A stretch of DNA of 64,000 nt from Symbiodinium natans (GCA_905221605.1 CAJNDS010002480.1:1-64000), one strand, 5' to 3'. Shown: positions 35,601-46,600, counted from the first letter of the stretch. Made by a program: numbers and translations. The notes: generated by a model from the letters alone, not told the origin.

Positions 35601-38600
35601 GGGTGTGGGGGTTAAGGTTTTGGGTGTGGAGGTCTAGGTCTAGGATTCTGAGGTTCAGGGTTCTAGGATTCCGGTTTCAGGGCTTTAGGGTTGAGAGTTG
35701 TCCTTCGACCCCAAACCCTGAACTGAACCCCAAGCGACAAACCCTGCACCCTAAACCTAAACCCTAAACCCTAAACCCTAAACCGTAAACCCCAGGAGCC
35801 TTAAGGTCGATGTCGGCGAGGTTGCCGGTCTGAAAAAGAGCCTGGCGATGTTTAGGGTTTAGGGTTTAGGGTTTAGGGTTTAGGGTTTAGGGTTTAGGGT
35901 TGAGGGCTTATCTTTGGGGTTAAGTGTTTGGAGGTTTTAGGTTTGGTTCTGGTGGAGTTTGGGTTTAGGTGGGTGTAGGTGGGGTTTCGGTGGGTGTAGG
36001 CAAATCCTAAACCCTAAACCCTAAACCCTAAACCATAAACCCTTCATCGAGGTTTAAGTAAGGGCTACAGGGCTCAAGGGTCCTTTGTTGGCTTTGAGAA
36101 TGGAGCCTGCAGGGCTGAAGGGCTCAAGGCTGAGGGAGTAGGGCACGGGGTTTAGGGTTTAGGGTTTAGGGTTGAGGGTTCAGGGTTTAGGGTTTAGGGT
36201 TTAGGATTTAGAGTTGAGGGTTCGGGGGCTTAGGAGCTTAGGGTTTACTGTAGGTTTTGGGGGGAGGCCAAGTCCCACTGCCTAAAGTAAAGGTGCCCGG
36301 TGGAATGCTTAAGGTGGTATCTGGAGCTTGGAGGGTGCCACAATAAGTCCATCATCATGTGCCTGCATAGTCTCATCTGTCATACCGCTGCACCAACTGT
36401 CGCAAAAACATACCCTTTGCCCTTTTTGGAAAGAACAAACCTTGAGGGTCCGTGTACCTCAATCTTCTAAACTTGGGCCGGCCCGATTCCCTGTCCGCTT
36501 AAGCACATGGAACCTTATGGAAAGGTAGCTAGACCTTCCTGCAAAACAACACGTCGAGCTGAAGGAATCTGATCTTTGGCCTTATTATACAGGTCTATTG
36601 AGACCAGGCAGCAAGGAATATGTGATACAAGGGTTCTGGGTAGTTTGGTCGGACACAAGACTCTCCTAGAGCACCGATCCCCAGGCCGCCTGTAGGGACT
36701 CGCAAACCTCCTGCTGCCCACTGGCCTGTCTCCGCGCTGCAGAGTTTGGGGTGCAGGGTTTGGGTTTATAGGCGGAGCTTAATTCACGGATTTAGGGCTT
36801 AGGGTTTTGGGTGTGGGGTACAATTAGGGTTTAGGGTAGGGTTGAGGTAGGGCTTGAGTCAAGGCTGTTTTCACCTACGACGGGAATATGGGGCACGGCA
36901 GCTTCGGTTAGAATTGTATACTATATAGTAGAAGTCAAAAAGTTGGAAACTCAATGGCCTCAATCCCTAAGAGTAAAGTATAGGGAATCTCAGCACTATT
37001 TGTCCTGCAAAAGGTTTCCAACTCTTTGGGGTTTACTGTAGGGTTCGGAATAATTACTACTAGTGTTCCCTCATGGTCCCTTTATGATTATACTATAAGA
37101 ACCCGCAAAACCCTATGCTAATTATTGAGGCCCCTATGTTGGCAATGGTAAAGGGGGCAATGCGAAGTTACAGGCTCATGTCCAGTGCTCACTTACGAGG
37201 CTGCAGGGGGACTTTTTTTTTGAGGGGGGGGGGGGGGGCAGCTGGGACTTACCGACTTACCGAAGCAACTTGGTCCCCCCAGCAACTGCGTCATATTAAA
37301 AGGGTGACAATTGTGTTTGTTCACAGGGGCCCCCCCTAAACCCTAAACACCGAACCCTAGACCCTCGACCCTGAACCCTAACCCCACATGGAATGGGTAC
37401 CACTGGGCTACCAAGACAGGGCTTAGGGTTTTGGAGCCTTTGGATGAAAGTTGGGAGATTTAGAGACATCCAGGCTTGGGGGTTTAGGGTTCAGGGTTAG
37501 GGGTTTGGGTTTAGGGTTTAGGGTTTAGGGTTTAGGGTTTAGGGTTTAGGGTTTAGGGTTTAGGGTTTAGGGTTTAGGGCTTGGGGTTTGGGGTTTGGGG
37601 TTTAGGGTTTAGGGTATAAGGCATCTGGGCCTAGGGTGCAGGATCCAAAGGGTCTTGTCTTCGGGCTCCAAGAAGTGGAGCTTGAGCTTAAAAGCCTTCA
37701 TGGTTTGTCATGTCCCAAAATCATGGTCCTTTTTAGGAGGTGCCCTAAATATGAGGGGGTCGGCTTGGAAACAGCAACCCCAAAAGGGACCGTCATTCAG
37801 AACAGCGGCCATTTGGAGACCTACTTGCCTGAGCTTACTGGCTCTTCGTAGGGAACCGGGCAGCTCGTATGCCCTACTTCCCTACGCAGTACCCGCTGAG
37901 CTCAAAACCCGAATCTCCCTATCAAGAAGCCTAGAGTATGAGGGTACCTGACTGACTAACTCCCTACGAAGAACCAGTAGTTGAACCCTAATCAACCCTA
38001 AACCCTAAACCCTAAACCCTAAACCCTAAACCCTAAACCCTAAACCCTAAACCCTAAACCCTAAAGTTGGGTCTTTCAAGTCTTCACTTCTCGGGCTTGG
38101 GGCCTGGATGCAACGTAAAAGTTCACCTCCGAAGCATTAGGTTTACCTGGATACCCAATTATACACCATGCGTGGCCGCTGCATTCTCAGGTCAGGATTT
38201 GGAGACTACTTGGACGTTCATGGTACTTATAAACCAATTACAACTTACTTATAACCCTCCCTGATAAGCCCCTTAAGTGCCCTAACATGATCATAATTAA
38301 TTGGGTTATAAGTGCAGGTAATATTGGGTCAATAAGGACCATGAACCTCCAGGTAGGGTCTTGCGCGAACTTCTACGATCCCCATTTGCAGGCCCTGGTC
38401 ACCTCGGCAACCGGGGCGGTGCCAGCATCCCAACCAATGACCACCTGAATAGGATCTCAGATTCAGGATCTTGACTTGAGGTCCTCGCTAAACCCTAAAC
38501 CCTAAACCCTGAACCCTAAACCCGAATCGTGAAACCCCGAACCCTGAATTCCTCCACCCTGATCTTACATCTTATGGGGCGACGGGGGGAGGGGGGGGGG

Positions 38601-41600
38601 TTTCAAGGCCCAAGGTGAAGGGCCAGGGTTTAGGGATTAGGCGGTTTAGGCGGTTTAGGCGATTTTCAAGGCTCAAGGTTTAGGCTTTAGGGTTCGGGGT
38701 CTCCTAAACCCTAAACCCTGAAGCCCGAAGCCCAAGTGGCTAAACTCTTGGCCCTTTGGGGGTCTCCAAGATACTATCTTCTTGATACTTTACCCTAAAA
38801 CCCTAAAGCCCTAAACCTTGGGGCGGCTCTTGGGTCCCCAGCTTAGGGTTTAGGGTTTCCAGGATTTAGGGTTTAGGATTCAGGATTCAGGGTTCAGGGT
38901 TTAGGGCTTAGGGTTTGGGGTTTAGGGTTCAGAATTTAGGGTTCAGGGTTTAAGTTTCAGGGTTGGGGGTTTAGGGTTTAGGGTTTAGGGTTTGGGTTTA
39001 GGGTTCAGGGCTTAGGGTTCAGGGCTTAGGGTTCAGGGTTTCCAAAGGCTGAGCTGCCAAGGTCCCGACGGACACCTTGCCAAGCACGCGAAGTGAGCCG
39101 TTGTGCAGCCATCCTGCCTCAACAGGGTTTAGGGTTTAGGGTTTTAGGGTTCTAGGGTTTAGGACGTTTTGGGATTTCGGGCTTAGGTTTGAGGATTGAG
39201 GGTTTAGGGTTTGGGACGTTCTGGGATGCAGGGTTTAGGGCCTCAAGGCTTCAGGGCTTAGGGCTGTTTTTTTTTCTTAAAAGGGCATTCCCTAAGGGTC
39301 CATGTACCTAATTATGGAATACTTGGGCCTTAAAGTACTTCCTATATAAGGACTTTTGGGTCTAAGTATATAATAATAAGGTACATGGACCCTTAGGGAT
39401 TATGAGGATAATTATTGTTTTGGGGGTGTTTAAGCCGATAGTAGAAAAGGATTTGGAGTATAAGGCCCAGGAGGATGTCAGCAGGGTTTTGGGAGTGATG
39501 GCTTCGTGTTCAAGGTTAGGGTTTAGGGTTTAGGGTTTAGGGTATAGGGTTTAGGGCTGAGGGCTGAGGGTTTAGGGCTAGACACCCAGAATACCCTGGT
39601 GGCCCATCCAAAGCCAGACCCAAGGCTTCTCTCCGGGCAGAAGAGTACAAAAACCGGTTCCCTAAGAGTCCATGTACCTCATTATTTGATACTTGGGCCA
39701 CCAAAGTCCCCTGTATAGGAAGTACTTCAAGGCCCAAGTACTTCGTACTTGGGTACATGGACCCTTAGGGGTTTAGGGTTCAGGGCTTAATTGAAGTGCA
39801 GATGCTAGAATCTGCAAACCTCACTGACTCTCATTAGTTCAGCAAACCCCAAGCTGAGCCTACGTAATCCCTCATCCTAAGCCCTAAACCCTACAAGCCC
39901 TAAGCCCTAAACCCAAAGCCCTAAGCCTTAAACCCTAAACCCTAAACCCTAAACCCTAAACCCTAAACCCTAAACCCTAAACCCTAAACCCTAAACCCTA
40001 AACCCTAAACCCTAAACCTAAATCATCGACAGCCCTTCGCTGCGAGAAGGGACCTCTTAACCCCTTTTGGACCCCACAGCTCTTTCCCAGAAACGCCTCA
40101 ATCCCAATTACTTATTGCTAGACCCAGCAGTAACCTAGGAATTAAGAAGGGTGTCCTCTTTTGGTTGAAAGGGGCTTATAAGGGAACCTGAACCCGAAAA
40201 AAAATGAATAAGGGCCTACTCTGGGTCATAGCCTGGTTTCGGGCCTCTAGCCCAAAACACACACCCTTGTAGCATTTCTTGGAAAGCACGAACCCGCAAT
40301 CGCCCTACAAAAGGCCCGAAGCCACAAACCTTACACCCCCAGAAGCCCTAAGCCCCTCAACCCCCCCACCTAAAACCCTAAGCCCTATAGAGCCCCCGCC
40401 TGATGAAGAAGGCCCTGAACCCTAAACCCTAAACCCTAAACCCTAGACCCTAAACCTCTCAGATAACGGCCTGCGGGTCGAGCACGTCAGAGAGGGGAAG
40501 GCCCTCAGGACCATTGCTTCGTGGTTACTAGTAAGATTTGGCTTGGGATGCTCCCCCTTATACTAACGGTCCTTACAAAATGTGGTAGAGGGTACTATAG
40601 TCCTATTAGGGGCCCTAAACCTTAAACCCTAAACCCTAAATCCTAAACCCGAAACCCTAAACCCTAAGGGACTGCTAGTACAAGGGGGAACATCCCAAGA
40701 TTTCGGGGTTTTGGGTAAAGAAGGGGGAAGGGGGATGGATTGCAGCCCTACGGCGATCCCCAAAATCCTATACACATGTACACCTATCCCTTCCCTTAAC
40801 GGCTAAACAACCCCTAAACCCTCAACCCCTCAACCACGAGTACCAACCTATAATAGTTCATCGACCTCACGCAAAAGCCTTGCAAGCTTCATATGTCGGG
40901 GGTGGAGGACTTCGAGTCCCGGGCCTGCGGCTTCAGGGTTTTAGGGTTCTAGGGTTTTGAAATGTTTGTGATTTCAGGTTTCAGGTCAGGGTTGTAGGAC
41001 TTTAGGGTTTTAGGGTTGTTGTGTTTTCAAGGCTTCAGGGTTTAGGGTTCAGGGCTTAGGGCTTCTGGATTTCGCCACAAGGGTTCCTGGGGCGTAAAGC
41101 CCAAAACTCCGGAAATGCCCTCCAGGAACTACAACCGTTGCTAGATCCCCTTTTCAGAGATGATGGCCCATCACAACCGACCAAGTCAACAAATGCTCCC
41201 ACATAGGGTTTCGCGCTTACTGTTTGCGGACCCGGCAGGCAGAAATTCAACCCCCTCCCTCCCCGAACGTTCCCGGAGCCTGAAACAGTAACCCTCAAAC
41301 ACACTACCCCTAGAGATCCTGAACCCAGCATCAGCCGTGCGTCCTCGACACCAATCCCGTCCCCCTGAAAGTCTGCAAACCTAAACCCGAAACCCAACCC
41401 CATAGCACAAACACTATATAAACCCTCAACCTAAACCCTGAACCCTAATCCCAACAAAAGCACTGGGTGATTCCGACCTTCACACCGTCGTGGCGTCTGC
41501 TGTCGCCGAGGTCGAAGGACCGCGACCAGCCACGGGCCTGAGGCTTTCTAGGCCCTTTTCAGCTTAGGAGTGTAAGGGTATATGCGTTTAGGGTTTAAGC

Positions 41601-41696
41601 TTTGGGGCTCAGGGCTTAGGGCGTGTTGTATATATATATATATGTATGTATATATGTAGAATTATGTATATATGTATGTATGTAAATGTATGTATG

Positions 41697-41727
<31 letters not shown>

Positions 41728-44469
41728 GTACATATGTATATATATATATATATCATGTACATAGTGTTTTGTACATATGCATGCATTCATGCATGCATGC
41801 ATCTGCATGACTTGTACAGTTTACGGCAACTCGGAGAGTAACAAAAGCGTACGCTTCGCATCCCAGGCGGGTTTGCTGCTTTAGGGTCCTTCGGGTTTAG
41901 GGTTTAGGGTTTAGGGTTTAGGGTTTAGGGGGTTCAGGGTTTAGGGTTGGGGGTTGCAGCAGGCTTACCGGGCTATACACGCATGGTTGTAGAATTAGAG
42001 TTTTGGGATTTAGGGTTTTAGGATTTAGGTCCTCTAGTTCAGAACCACGAACACGCTCTCAATTGAAACTCCACTTGTCTGCCCTGCAAGCCTGCAAACT
42101 TTCGTAGACCCTAAACCGACCCGAATCCTCCTATATAAACCCCGAAAAGAGGAAAGCATCAGACAAAATCCTATCTTATAAACAAACAGGATGGGGGGGA
42201 GGGGGGGATTCCGACAGTAGAGGTACGTAATTAGCTGATTTGGAGGTTCCAAGAATAAGGACTGCATTCTTTCTTTGTTGTTGGGGGCTGGGGGGGAGGG
42301 GAGGGGGGGATGGGTACCTTAAACCTAATCCTCAGCCCTAAAGCCTAAACCATATTAACGTCCTCCTTTTGAGCGCGATACACAAATATAACACAAGGGC
42401 CTACGTACGTAGCTCACCAAGGCACACCCATCCTCGAGATGCCATGGTAGGTGGGGTCGCACCTGGGCTTAGGGTTTAGGGTTTTAGGGCTTTGTGCATC
42501 CCTGCTTCGGGAGAGTCAGGGGGTAGGGTCTAGGTTTTCGGGTGTGGGGTTTTCGAACCGGCCTATACCCTTAGGGCTTCTGGGTCCGAATTTTCGGCGT
42601 GCAGTGAAGAGGGAAATAATTGTGTCTATAGGGTCCCTCATGAGCCCAAATACGGGAAATTCAGGCGGCAAACATAAACCGCCCGAAACAGCCTGAGCCT
42701 GAACCGCCCAGATGGCACCTCATGACATGTTGGGTTTTGGGTTTAGGTGTATAGTTCAGGGTTCCCGGCGAGTGCTTGTTCTCAAAATGTGAAGCACGCC
42801 ACCGGTAACAATACCCAAACGACTACAGACACTCTGGGAAACTCCTTAAGGCCCTACTCGCTGAGCCTTAGGCCTAAGCCGTGATTCTTACAACCAAGCT
42901 CCAAAAACATGTCGCCTAAACAGCCTGCATGCGTCAAGACCTAAACCCCTAAACCCCTAAACCCCTAAACCCCTAAACCCTACACCGCTAAACCCTAACC
43001 CATAGACCCGAAAACCCTAAACCCTACACCCTACACTACCCCATAGGTAAACCCTAAGTCCATAGACCCTAAAACATTAAACCCTAACCCTCTACCCCAC
43101 AGGTAAACTGATTCAGGCCCAGGAGGCAGAGTCAGTTCCTGACCCTTCTTTTTGTTGAGGATGGTGATCTCCAAGGAGATGCTGCAGGCCTCTCAGGGTT
43201 TAGGGTTTAGGGTTTAGGGTTGTAAAGGGCAACGAAGTTCAGAGGGGCAGTTCCAAGGTGGGGTACGTATGTTCCTGTACGGCTTCCATATGAAGGGGTG
43301 TTTGAGGCTACTCAGGAGCCCTAAACCCTAAACCCTAAACCCTAAACCCTAAACCCTAAACCCTAAACCCTAGACCCTGAACCCCATACCGGTAGATTGA
43401 AAGGGTTCTAGAAGCTCCAGAACCTAAGCCCTAAACCTCAAAGGGTTCTAGAAGGCCTAAACTCAAAAATAGCGGTATGAAGAGAAAAAACGACAGAGAG
43501 ACAGAGAGGAAGACTCGCTCACTCACAGGCTCTGAGGCGTCCAAACTGTCCATGTCTTGCAGTGACACCGTAGAGACAGTGCTACGCTGAAAGACACAAA
43601 AGACAACAACAAAACAGGTTCGAAGAAGGCTGACTCACTACGCCCAGTACTAATATGCAGCGTGAAGCAGTGTTGTGCATGAGTGGAGCGCGTATCTATC
43701 AAACATCGAAAAAACGGCAGGATTCTTCACGTACCCCCACCGTAACCCTCAACCATAAACCCCTAGTTACAACTAAACACTGCCCCCTGAGCCCTAAACC
43801 CCCAGAACTGCAAAAAGGCCCCCCTGAAGCCTGTTGGAGAGGTTTAATGAATTGGTTTAGGGTTTAGGGTTTAGGGGTTTAGGGGTTTAGGGGTTTAGGG
43901 TTTAGGAACCCCTAAACCCTAAACCCTAAGCCCCTAAACCCTTTTTAAATTGACCCCATCTGAGCTGGCTCGCGGCCCCCTTTCCCGCCACAAAGCTGCT
44001 GGGCCTCCGGATCGTCATCCAGGCGCTTGACGTGCACTCCGAGATTCTTGCTCTCCTGTGGCTTATAGGGTTTAGGGTTTAGGGCTTAGGGCTCAGGGCT
44101 TAGGGCTTAGGGCTTAGGGTTTAGGGTTTAGGGTTTAGGGTTTAGGGTTAAGGGTGGCGCAACTGTTCTTCAGGGCTTCGGGGTTGTGAGAGTGCAGGGC
44201 GTAGGGTTCCTCGGGCTTAAGGGTCCTGGGCTCTTCTTTCGGGTTTTGGTGTTTAGGGTGAAGTAGGGTTTAGAGGTTGGGGGTTTCAACTGTTCTTCGA
44301 AGTCCTGTAGGTTTGGGACCTCATACAGCAGTAGAAATCTCAAAAGGCTTGGAATTTCGGGTTCCTACTTGCTCATCTAGAGACGTGCCCGACATTGAAG
44401 ATGCGCCTCTATGGAGTTGTCTTGCTTGACCGACCAGGCGACGGCCAGGCCGAAGCGGAAGCGGTTCGC
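24851..44469 (-). CDS. MATH-BTB/POZ domain protein split into 18 mini-exons
   Basis: Proteins of this class bind a substrate through the MATH domain and cullin-3 through BTB, acting as E3 ubiquitin-ligase adaptors; that role is inferred from family. Exons in transcript order: 44469-44407, 44055-44005, 43189-43139, 41537-41478, 40503-40471, 39117-39076 and 38444-38403 (MATH-like part); 35841-35800, 35498-35403, 34419-34379, 33931-33902, 32854-32780, 31691-31644, 29914-29834, 29284-29231 and 28419-28366 (BTB and BACK-like part); 26862-26839 and 24910-24851 (tail and TGA stop). Motifs in order include [105 protein letters not shown] and [13 protein letters not shown]. The tail ends with a basic SKRRRLRGG-type stretch, a possible nuclear signal. 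About 315 codons are spread over 19.6 kb. Nearly all introns are phase 0; donors are mostly GC with some GT or GA. The N-terminal exon is not identified and the donor of 35498-35403 is uncertain. Confidence 0.87.
25975..26084. mobile_element. MITE-like family B copy
   Basis: TAGTCGCCCAGTAGCCATATT at the left end and GGGTACCACTGGGCTACAA at the right; interior TTACTTCATAAGGGAACCC. Confidence 0.82.
26629..26803 (-). repeat. Long (CCCTAAA)n array at a MATH-BTB intron start
   Basis: About 25 heptamers ending close to exon 26862-26839. On the other side of the exon the repeat resumes as TTTAGGG at 26955 after a G-run, the commonest exon setting here. Confidence 0.97.
27925..28290 (-). CDS. About 120-codon open region in a MATH-BTB intron, unknown
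   Basis: GC-rich block with long open frames on both strands, for example [20 protein letters not shown] on minus and the 108-codon frame on plus. It is flanked on both sides by telomere-like repeat. Neither reading is recognised. It probably is a captured coding or transposon fragment. Confidence 0.25.
29310..29401 (+). repeat. (TTTAGGG)n array next to exon 29284-29231
   Basis: Thirteen heptamers starting about 25 bp before the acceptor of this exon in transcript direction. Confidence 0.96.
29834..29914 (-). CDS. MATH-BTB exon: BTB C-terminal helices
   Basis: Twenty-seven codons including [17 protein letters not shown] and ending YFK; acceptor GAGAAG|G, donor AAG|GCAGGG. The spacing from the preceding Cys (VDRC) to VET fits BTB proteins exactly when this acceptor is used. 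Confidence 0.88.
30364..30942 (-). CDS. 192-codon open frame in a MATH-BTB intron, unknown
   Basis: By far the longest non-repeat open frame in an intron (between exons 31691-31644 and 29914-29834). The composition is protein-like and the frame ends [16 protein letters not shown] before the stop. No family was recognised and no AG|G boundaries were chosen. It may be a transposon or processed-gene fragment dropped into the intron. Confidence 0.3.
   Translation of the reverse strand: MGSRGSWFRLEGHSSLLPPVDELDKALAVGFAHSGVGDALSSNRRRQAVHAIETTGVPYIAGVHESGGVRRPSSHSQLAHPGTWESAVCTFHLPFVVHSNALYGLQGAPREVPRVLLTPIARSLAAYLDTPGESKSLQGCVTYLGPGPLYPESQNDAISLQQALRKLGKLGLKEADALVASAAAESDNCSSR
32624..32692. repeat. 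AT microsatellite
   Basis: TA runs between exons 32854-32780 and 31691-31644 of the MATH-BTB gene. Confidence 0.9.
32780..32854 (-). CDS. MATH-BTB exon: BTB KYLYTG segment
   Basis: Twenty-five codons beginning [13 protein letters not shown] and ending NLLQ. Acceptor CAAG|G, donor CAG|GCACCG. It joins in phase 0 to the exon reading AAHRYEVPG, recreating the usual BTB order. This exon is an exception in flank orientation: TTTAGGG-type repeat to the left and CCCTAAA to the right. Confidence 0.88.
33971..34072. mobile_element. MITE-like family D copy without insert
   Basis: About 100 bp, TTGGGACGTTCCCCCTGATAC at the left and AGTATAAGGGTGAACATGCCAA at the right. Its centre CCTATTAAGGACTGTTAG shows what the repeat-bearing copies looked like before. 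Confidence 0.83.
35403..35498 (-). CDS. MATH-BTB exon: BTB core
   Basis: Encodes [20 protein letters not shown] followed by ERMFS, the most diagnostic stretch of a BTB/POZ domain (AHR[10 protein letters not shown]). Acceptor AGCAAG|G. The 3' end is open to two readings: a donor right after the TTC TCC codons (35423), or one at CAGG|GC (35402). The next exon starts with two bases of a split codon, so this junction is phase 1, unlike the others. Confidence 0.88.
36926..37040. mobile_element. MITE-like family G copy
   Basis: Second copy of the AAAAAGTTGGAA inverted-repeat element, in the large MATH-BTB intron between 35841-35800 and 38444-38403. Confidence 0.83.
37505..37615 (+). repeat. (TTTAGGG)n array
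   Basis: Mostly perfect units passing into GGGTTTG variants at the right edge. Confidence 0.96.
39290..39399. mobile_element. MITE-like family A copy, intact ends
   Basis: Begins CCCTAAGGGTCCATGTACCT and ends with its near-perfect inverse ending CCTTAGGG. It is one of the best-preserved copies, 260 bp from another copy at 39660-39770. Confidence 0.88.
39660..39770. mobile_element. MITE-like family A copy
   Basis: Ends CCCTAAGAGTCCATGTACCT and GGTACATGGACCCTTAGGG, interior CCCTGTATAGGAAGTACTTC. Directly abutted by GTTTAGGG. Confidence 0.88.
39926..40021 (-). repeat. (CCCTAAA)n array
   Basis: About thirteen perfect heptamers after degenerate CCCTAAG units. Confidence 0.96.
40117..40236. mobile_element. 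MITE-like family C copy
   Basis: TAGACCCAGCAGTAACCTAG at the left end, CCTACTCTGGGTCATAG at the right, interior TTATAAGGGAACCTGAACC. Related copies: 4865-5048 (split by telomere-like repeat), 13316-13433, 21417-21465 (part), 60243-60355, 63455-63545. Confidence 0.82.
40549..40700. mobile_element. MITE-like family D copy with telomere repeat inside
   Basis: GGCTTGGGATGCTCCCCCTTA at the left, CAAGGGGGAACATCCCAAG at the right. About 55 bp of CCCTAAA-like units lie in the second half, close to the position seen in the 5469-5645 copy. Confidence 0.84.
41478..41537 (-). CDS. MATH-BTB exon: MATH segment
   Basis: Twenty codons reading [12 protein letters not shown] and on, after acceptor CCTCAG|G. 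The donor is AAG|GTCGGA, one of the few GT donors in the gene. It follows the LEITILNKK exon and precedes [11 protein letters not shown], matching the order of strands in a MATH domain, although similarity in this exon alone is weak. Confidence 0.65.
41628..41810. repeat. AT/ATGT microsatellite
   Basis: TATATG, TATG and GCATGCAT tracts in the MATH-BTB intron between 41537-41478 and 43189-43139. Confidence 0.93.
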
Positions 44470-44965
44470 CTCTTCTGCTTGGGGTTTAGGGTGTCGGCTG
44501 ACGGGTGCCTTGGTTTTTGGGTTTCTAGGGCTTTGAGGGTTACATGGTTTGTAGGGTTTCGACGGGTTTGTAAAGTCTATAATTAGGATTCCTGTGGTTT
44601 ACATGGTGTTATATGGTTTATGGGGATTACAGGGATTGCAGGGTTTACGTGGTTTACAAGCCTTTAAGGGATTATAAGGATTATAGGGTTTGTAACGGGC
44701 TTGTATGGTTTACATGGTTTATGTGGCTTGCATATGGTCCGTTCGCTAACATATGATGCCGCTTTAGGTACTCTGAACATGACATGTTCGCCAGATATTC
44801 TATGAATCAAATTTAGACGCCTAAACCCTAAACCCTAAACCCAAAACCCAAAAACCCTAAACCCTATACCCCGAAACCCGGCACTCAGACTGGAAAAAAA
44901 AGCTTAGAGAGTTTAGGGATTTTGAAGGGAATCAAAGTCGGACCCCTGAGAATGCACCCCTAAGA

Positions 44966-45077
44966 TAGGGTTTAGGGTTTAGGGTTTAGGGTTTAGGGTT
45001 TAGGGTTTAGGGTTTAGGGTTTAGGGTTTAGGGTTTAGGGTTTAGGGTTTAGGGTGTAGAGTTTAGGGTTTAGGGTT
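44966..45077 (+). repeat. (TTTAGGG)n array
   Basis: About fifteen units directly before the plus-strand open island at 45086. Confidence 0.96.
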
Positions 45078-45085
45078 CCCTGAAG

Positions 45086-45175
45086 ATAAGCTCCAAATAC
45101 GACCTTTACATTCCCTCAGAGTTCTGGAGGGCTCACGATGTAGTAGCCCTGAAGTCATGCTCCAACAGCATCGAG
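45086..45175 (+). CDS. Plus-strand open island (possible antisense exon)
   Basis: Thirty codons, ISSKYDLYIPSEFWRAHDVV and on, between CTGAAG| and GAG|GCCAAG, with TTTAGGG repeats on both sides. Unlike most islands, the minus strand is interrupted by stops here. If real, it would be the one clear exon on the plus strand. Confidence 0.35.
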
Positions 45176-45659
45176 GCCAAGGCATTCAAGGGTCTGAGGG
45201 TTTAGGGTTAGGGCAGGGTTTGAGGCTTACTAGGCTGCCCAGTAACCTAGGCTTAAAAAGGGTACCCTTTTTTGCAAAAAGGGAATAAGGGTACTACTGG
45301 GCATCCTAGCTTAAGGCTCAGGGTTTACCACAAAAAACCCGAAAGCCCAAAGCCATTGCACTCTAGGCCTTACTTTGAGTTGCGCCAGTTCTCACACCCA
45401 CAATGCCTTAAACTCAAAATCCAGGGCTTTATTTAAGCACTAAACCCTATAAAGCCTGAACTTAAGCTCAAAAAAAAGGGTTTCGGGAGCTGGTGCTGCA
45501 GTCGGGGCTAGGGACGCGAGTCTGAGTAAACCTCAGACCTCAACCAGCAAGTCCAAAAACCCACAAACCATAAAGTACAGGTTTAGGGCTTAGAGGCTTC
45601 AGGGCTTCAGGGTCTAAGAGTTTAGGATCCCGGATTTAGCTGCTTGGGCATAGGACCCC

Positions 45660-45747
45660 CCCCCCCCCCACCCCTTTGCAGCACAACCAACCCGCGAGCT
45701 GAGATCGTGGCTGCGAGGATGGGACCAGAGACGATTTCTCTGCAGTC
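45660..45747 (-). CDS. Candidate exon next to a poly-C run
   Basis: On the minus strand, acceptor CACACAG|G is followed by DCREIVSGPILAATISARG, open to the poly-G run. On the plus strand the same island follows a C-run plus TTTGCAG and reads NPRAEIVAARMGPETISLQ. Both are plausible; the minus strand fits the gene order and would sit 5' of the MATH exons. Confidence 0.35.
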
Positions 45748-45806
45748 CTGTGTGACAGGTTTGGGTTTTGGGGCACCCCCCAACCCTGAACCCTCAACCC
45801 CTGCGG

Positions 45807-45896
45807 CTTAGGGTTTAGGGTTTAGGGTTTAGGGTTTAGGGTTTAGGGTTTAGGGTTTAGGGTTTAGGGTTTAGGGTTTAGGGTTTAGGGTTTAGG
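45807..45896 (+). repeat. (TTTAGGG)n array
   Basis: Twelve perfect heptamers. Confidence 0.96.
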
Positions 45897-46104
45897 TTCG
45901 AACCCTTACGGTCAATTCTAGGTGGCGGCGCCCGTAAGAGGCCGTGTGACTGAACACATTCTGTGTTTACATTTTTCGCGTCGGGGGCTGAAAACCCAAG
46001 TAAATCACACATTTTCGTGATCACCGCAGCATTTGCAGGGCTCGAAAACACTGAAGGGTTAGGTCATTTTTTCGGAAAAATGCATTTTCGCTCGAAGCCT
46101 GATC

Positions 46105-46600
46105 GTTTTTTTGGTTGTTTTTTTTCCAGGGGGTCCCTTTTTTTGAAGTTTTGGACGCGTCTTTTGCTCGAATTTGCGCTCTCGCCTAGGCGCGGGTACG
46201 TTTTGCTCATTCCCCATGTTGAACTTTCAAATGGCGATTTTCGGTTCGGGAAGTTTTTTTCTGAGTTGGCTCCGGCAGTTCAGGTTCGAAATACCACAGC
46301 GCAGGCATGATTTTCTGGAATTGTGCTTTGGTTGTAACCCAACAGACTTGTGCACTGGAACCTGAAAGTGGCTTCAAGTTGATTCTTCTTGAGGGTTCAA
46401 GGTTCAAAGTTTAGGGTTCAGGTTTCAGGATTTGGGTTCGCACTGCTTGGACTATTCTTTTGGGTTTAAGGATCGTTTGTTTGTTGTGTTTTTTTCTAGG
46501 GGGTCTTGTTTTGAAGTTTCGGACACATTTTTTGCTTGAAATTGCGCTCTCGCCTAGGCGCGGGCACGTTTGGCTTATAAACCCCGAATTAAACAGCAAG
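46105..46600 (+). repeat. Two diverged copies of a ~125-bp segment
   Basis: 46109-46235 and 46468-46600 share TTTTTTTCCAGGGGGTC / TTTTTTCTAGGGGGTCT, then GAAGTTT-GGAC, ATTTGCGCTCTCGCCTAGGC and CGCGGG-ACGTTT-GCT. They are direct repeats about 360 bp apart. Neither is recognised. T-run plus CAG/TAG just before GGGGG resembles splice acceptors. Confidence 0.75.
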
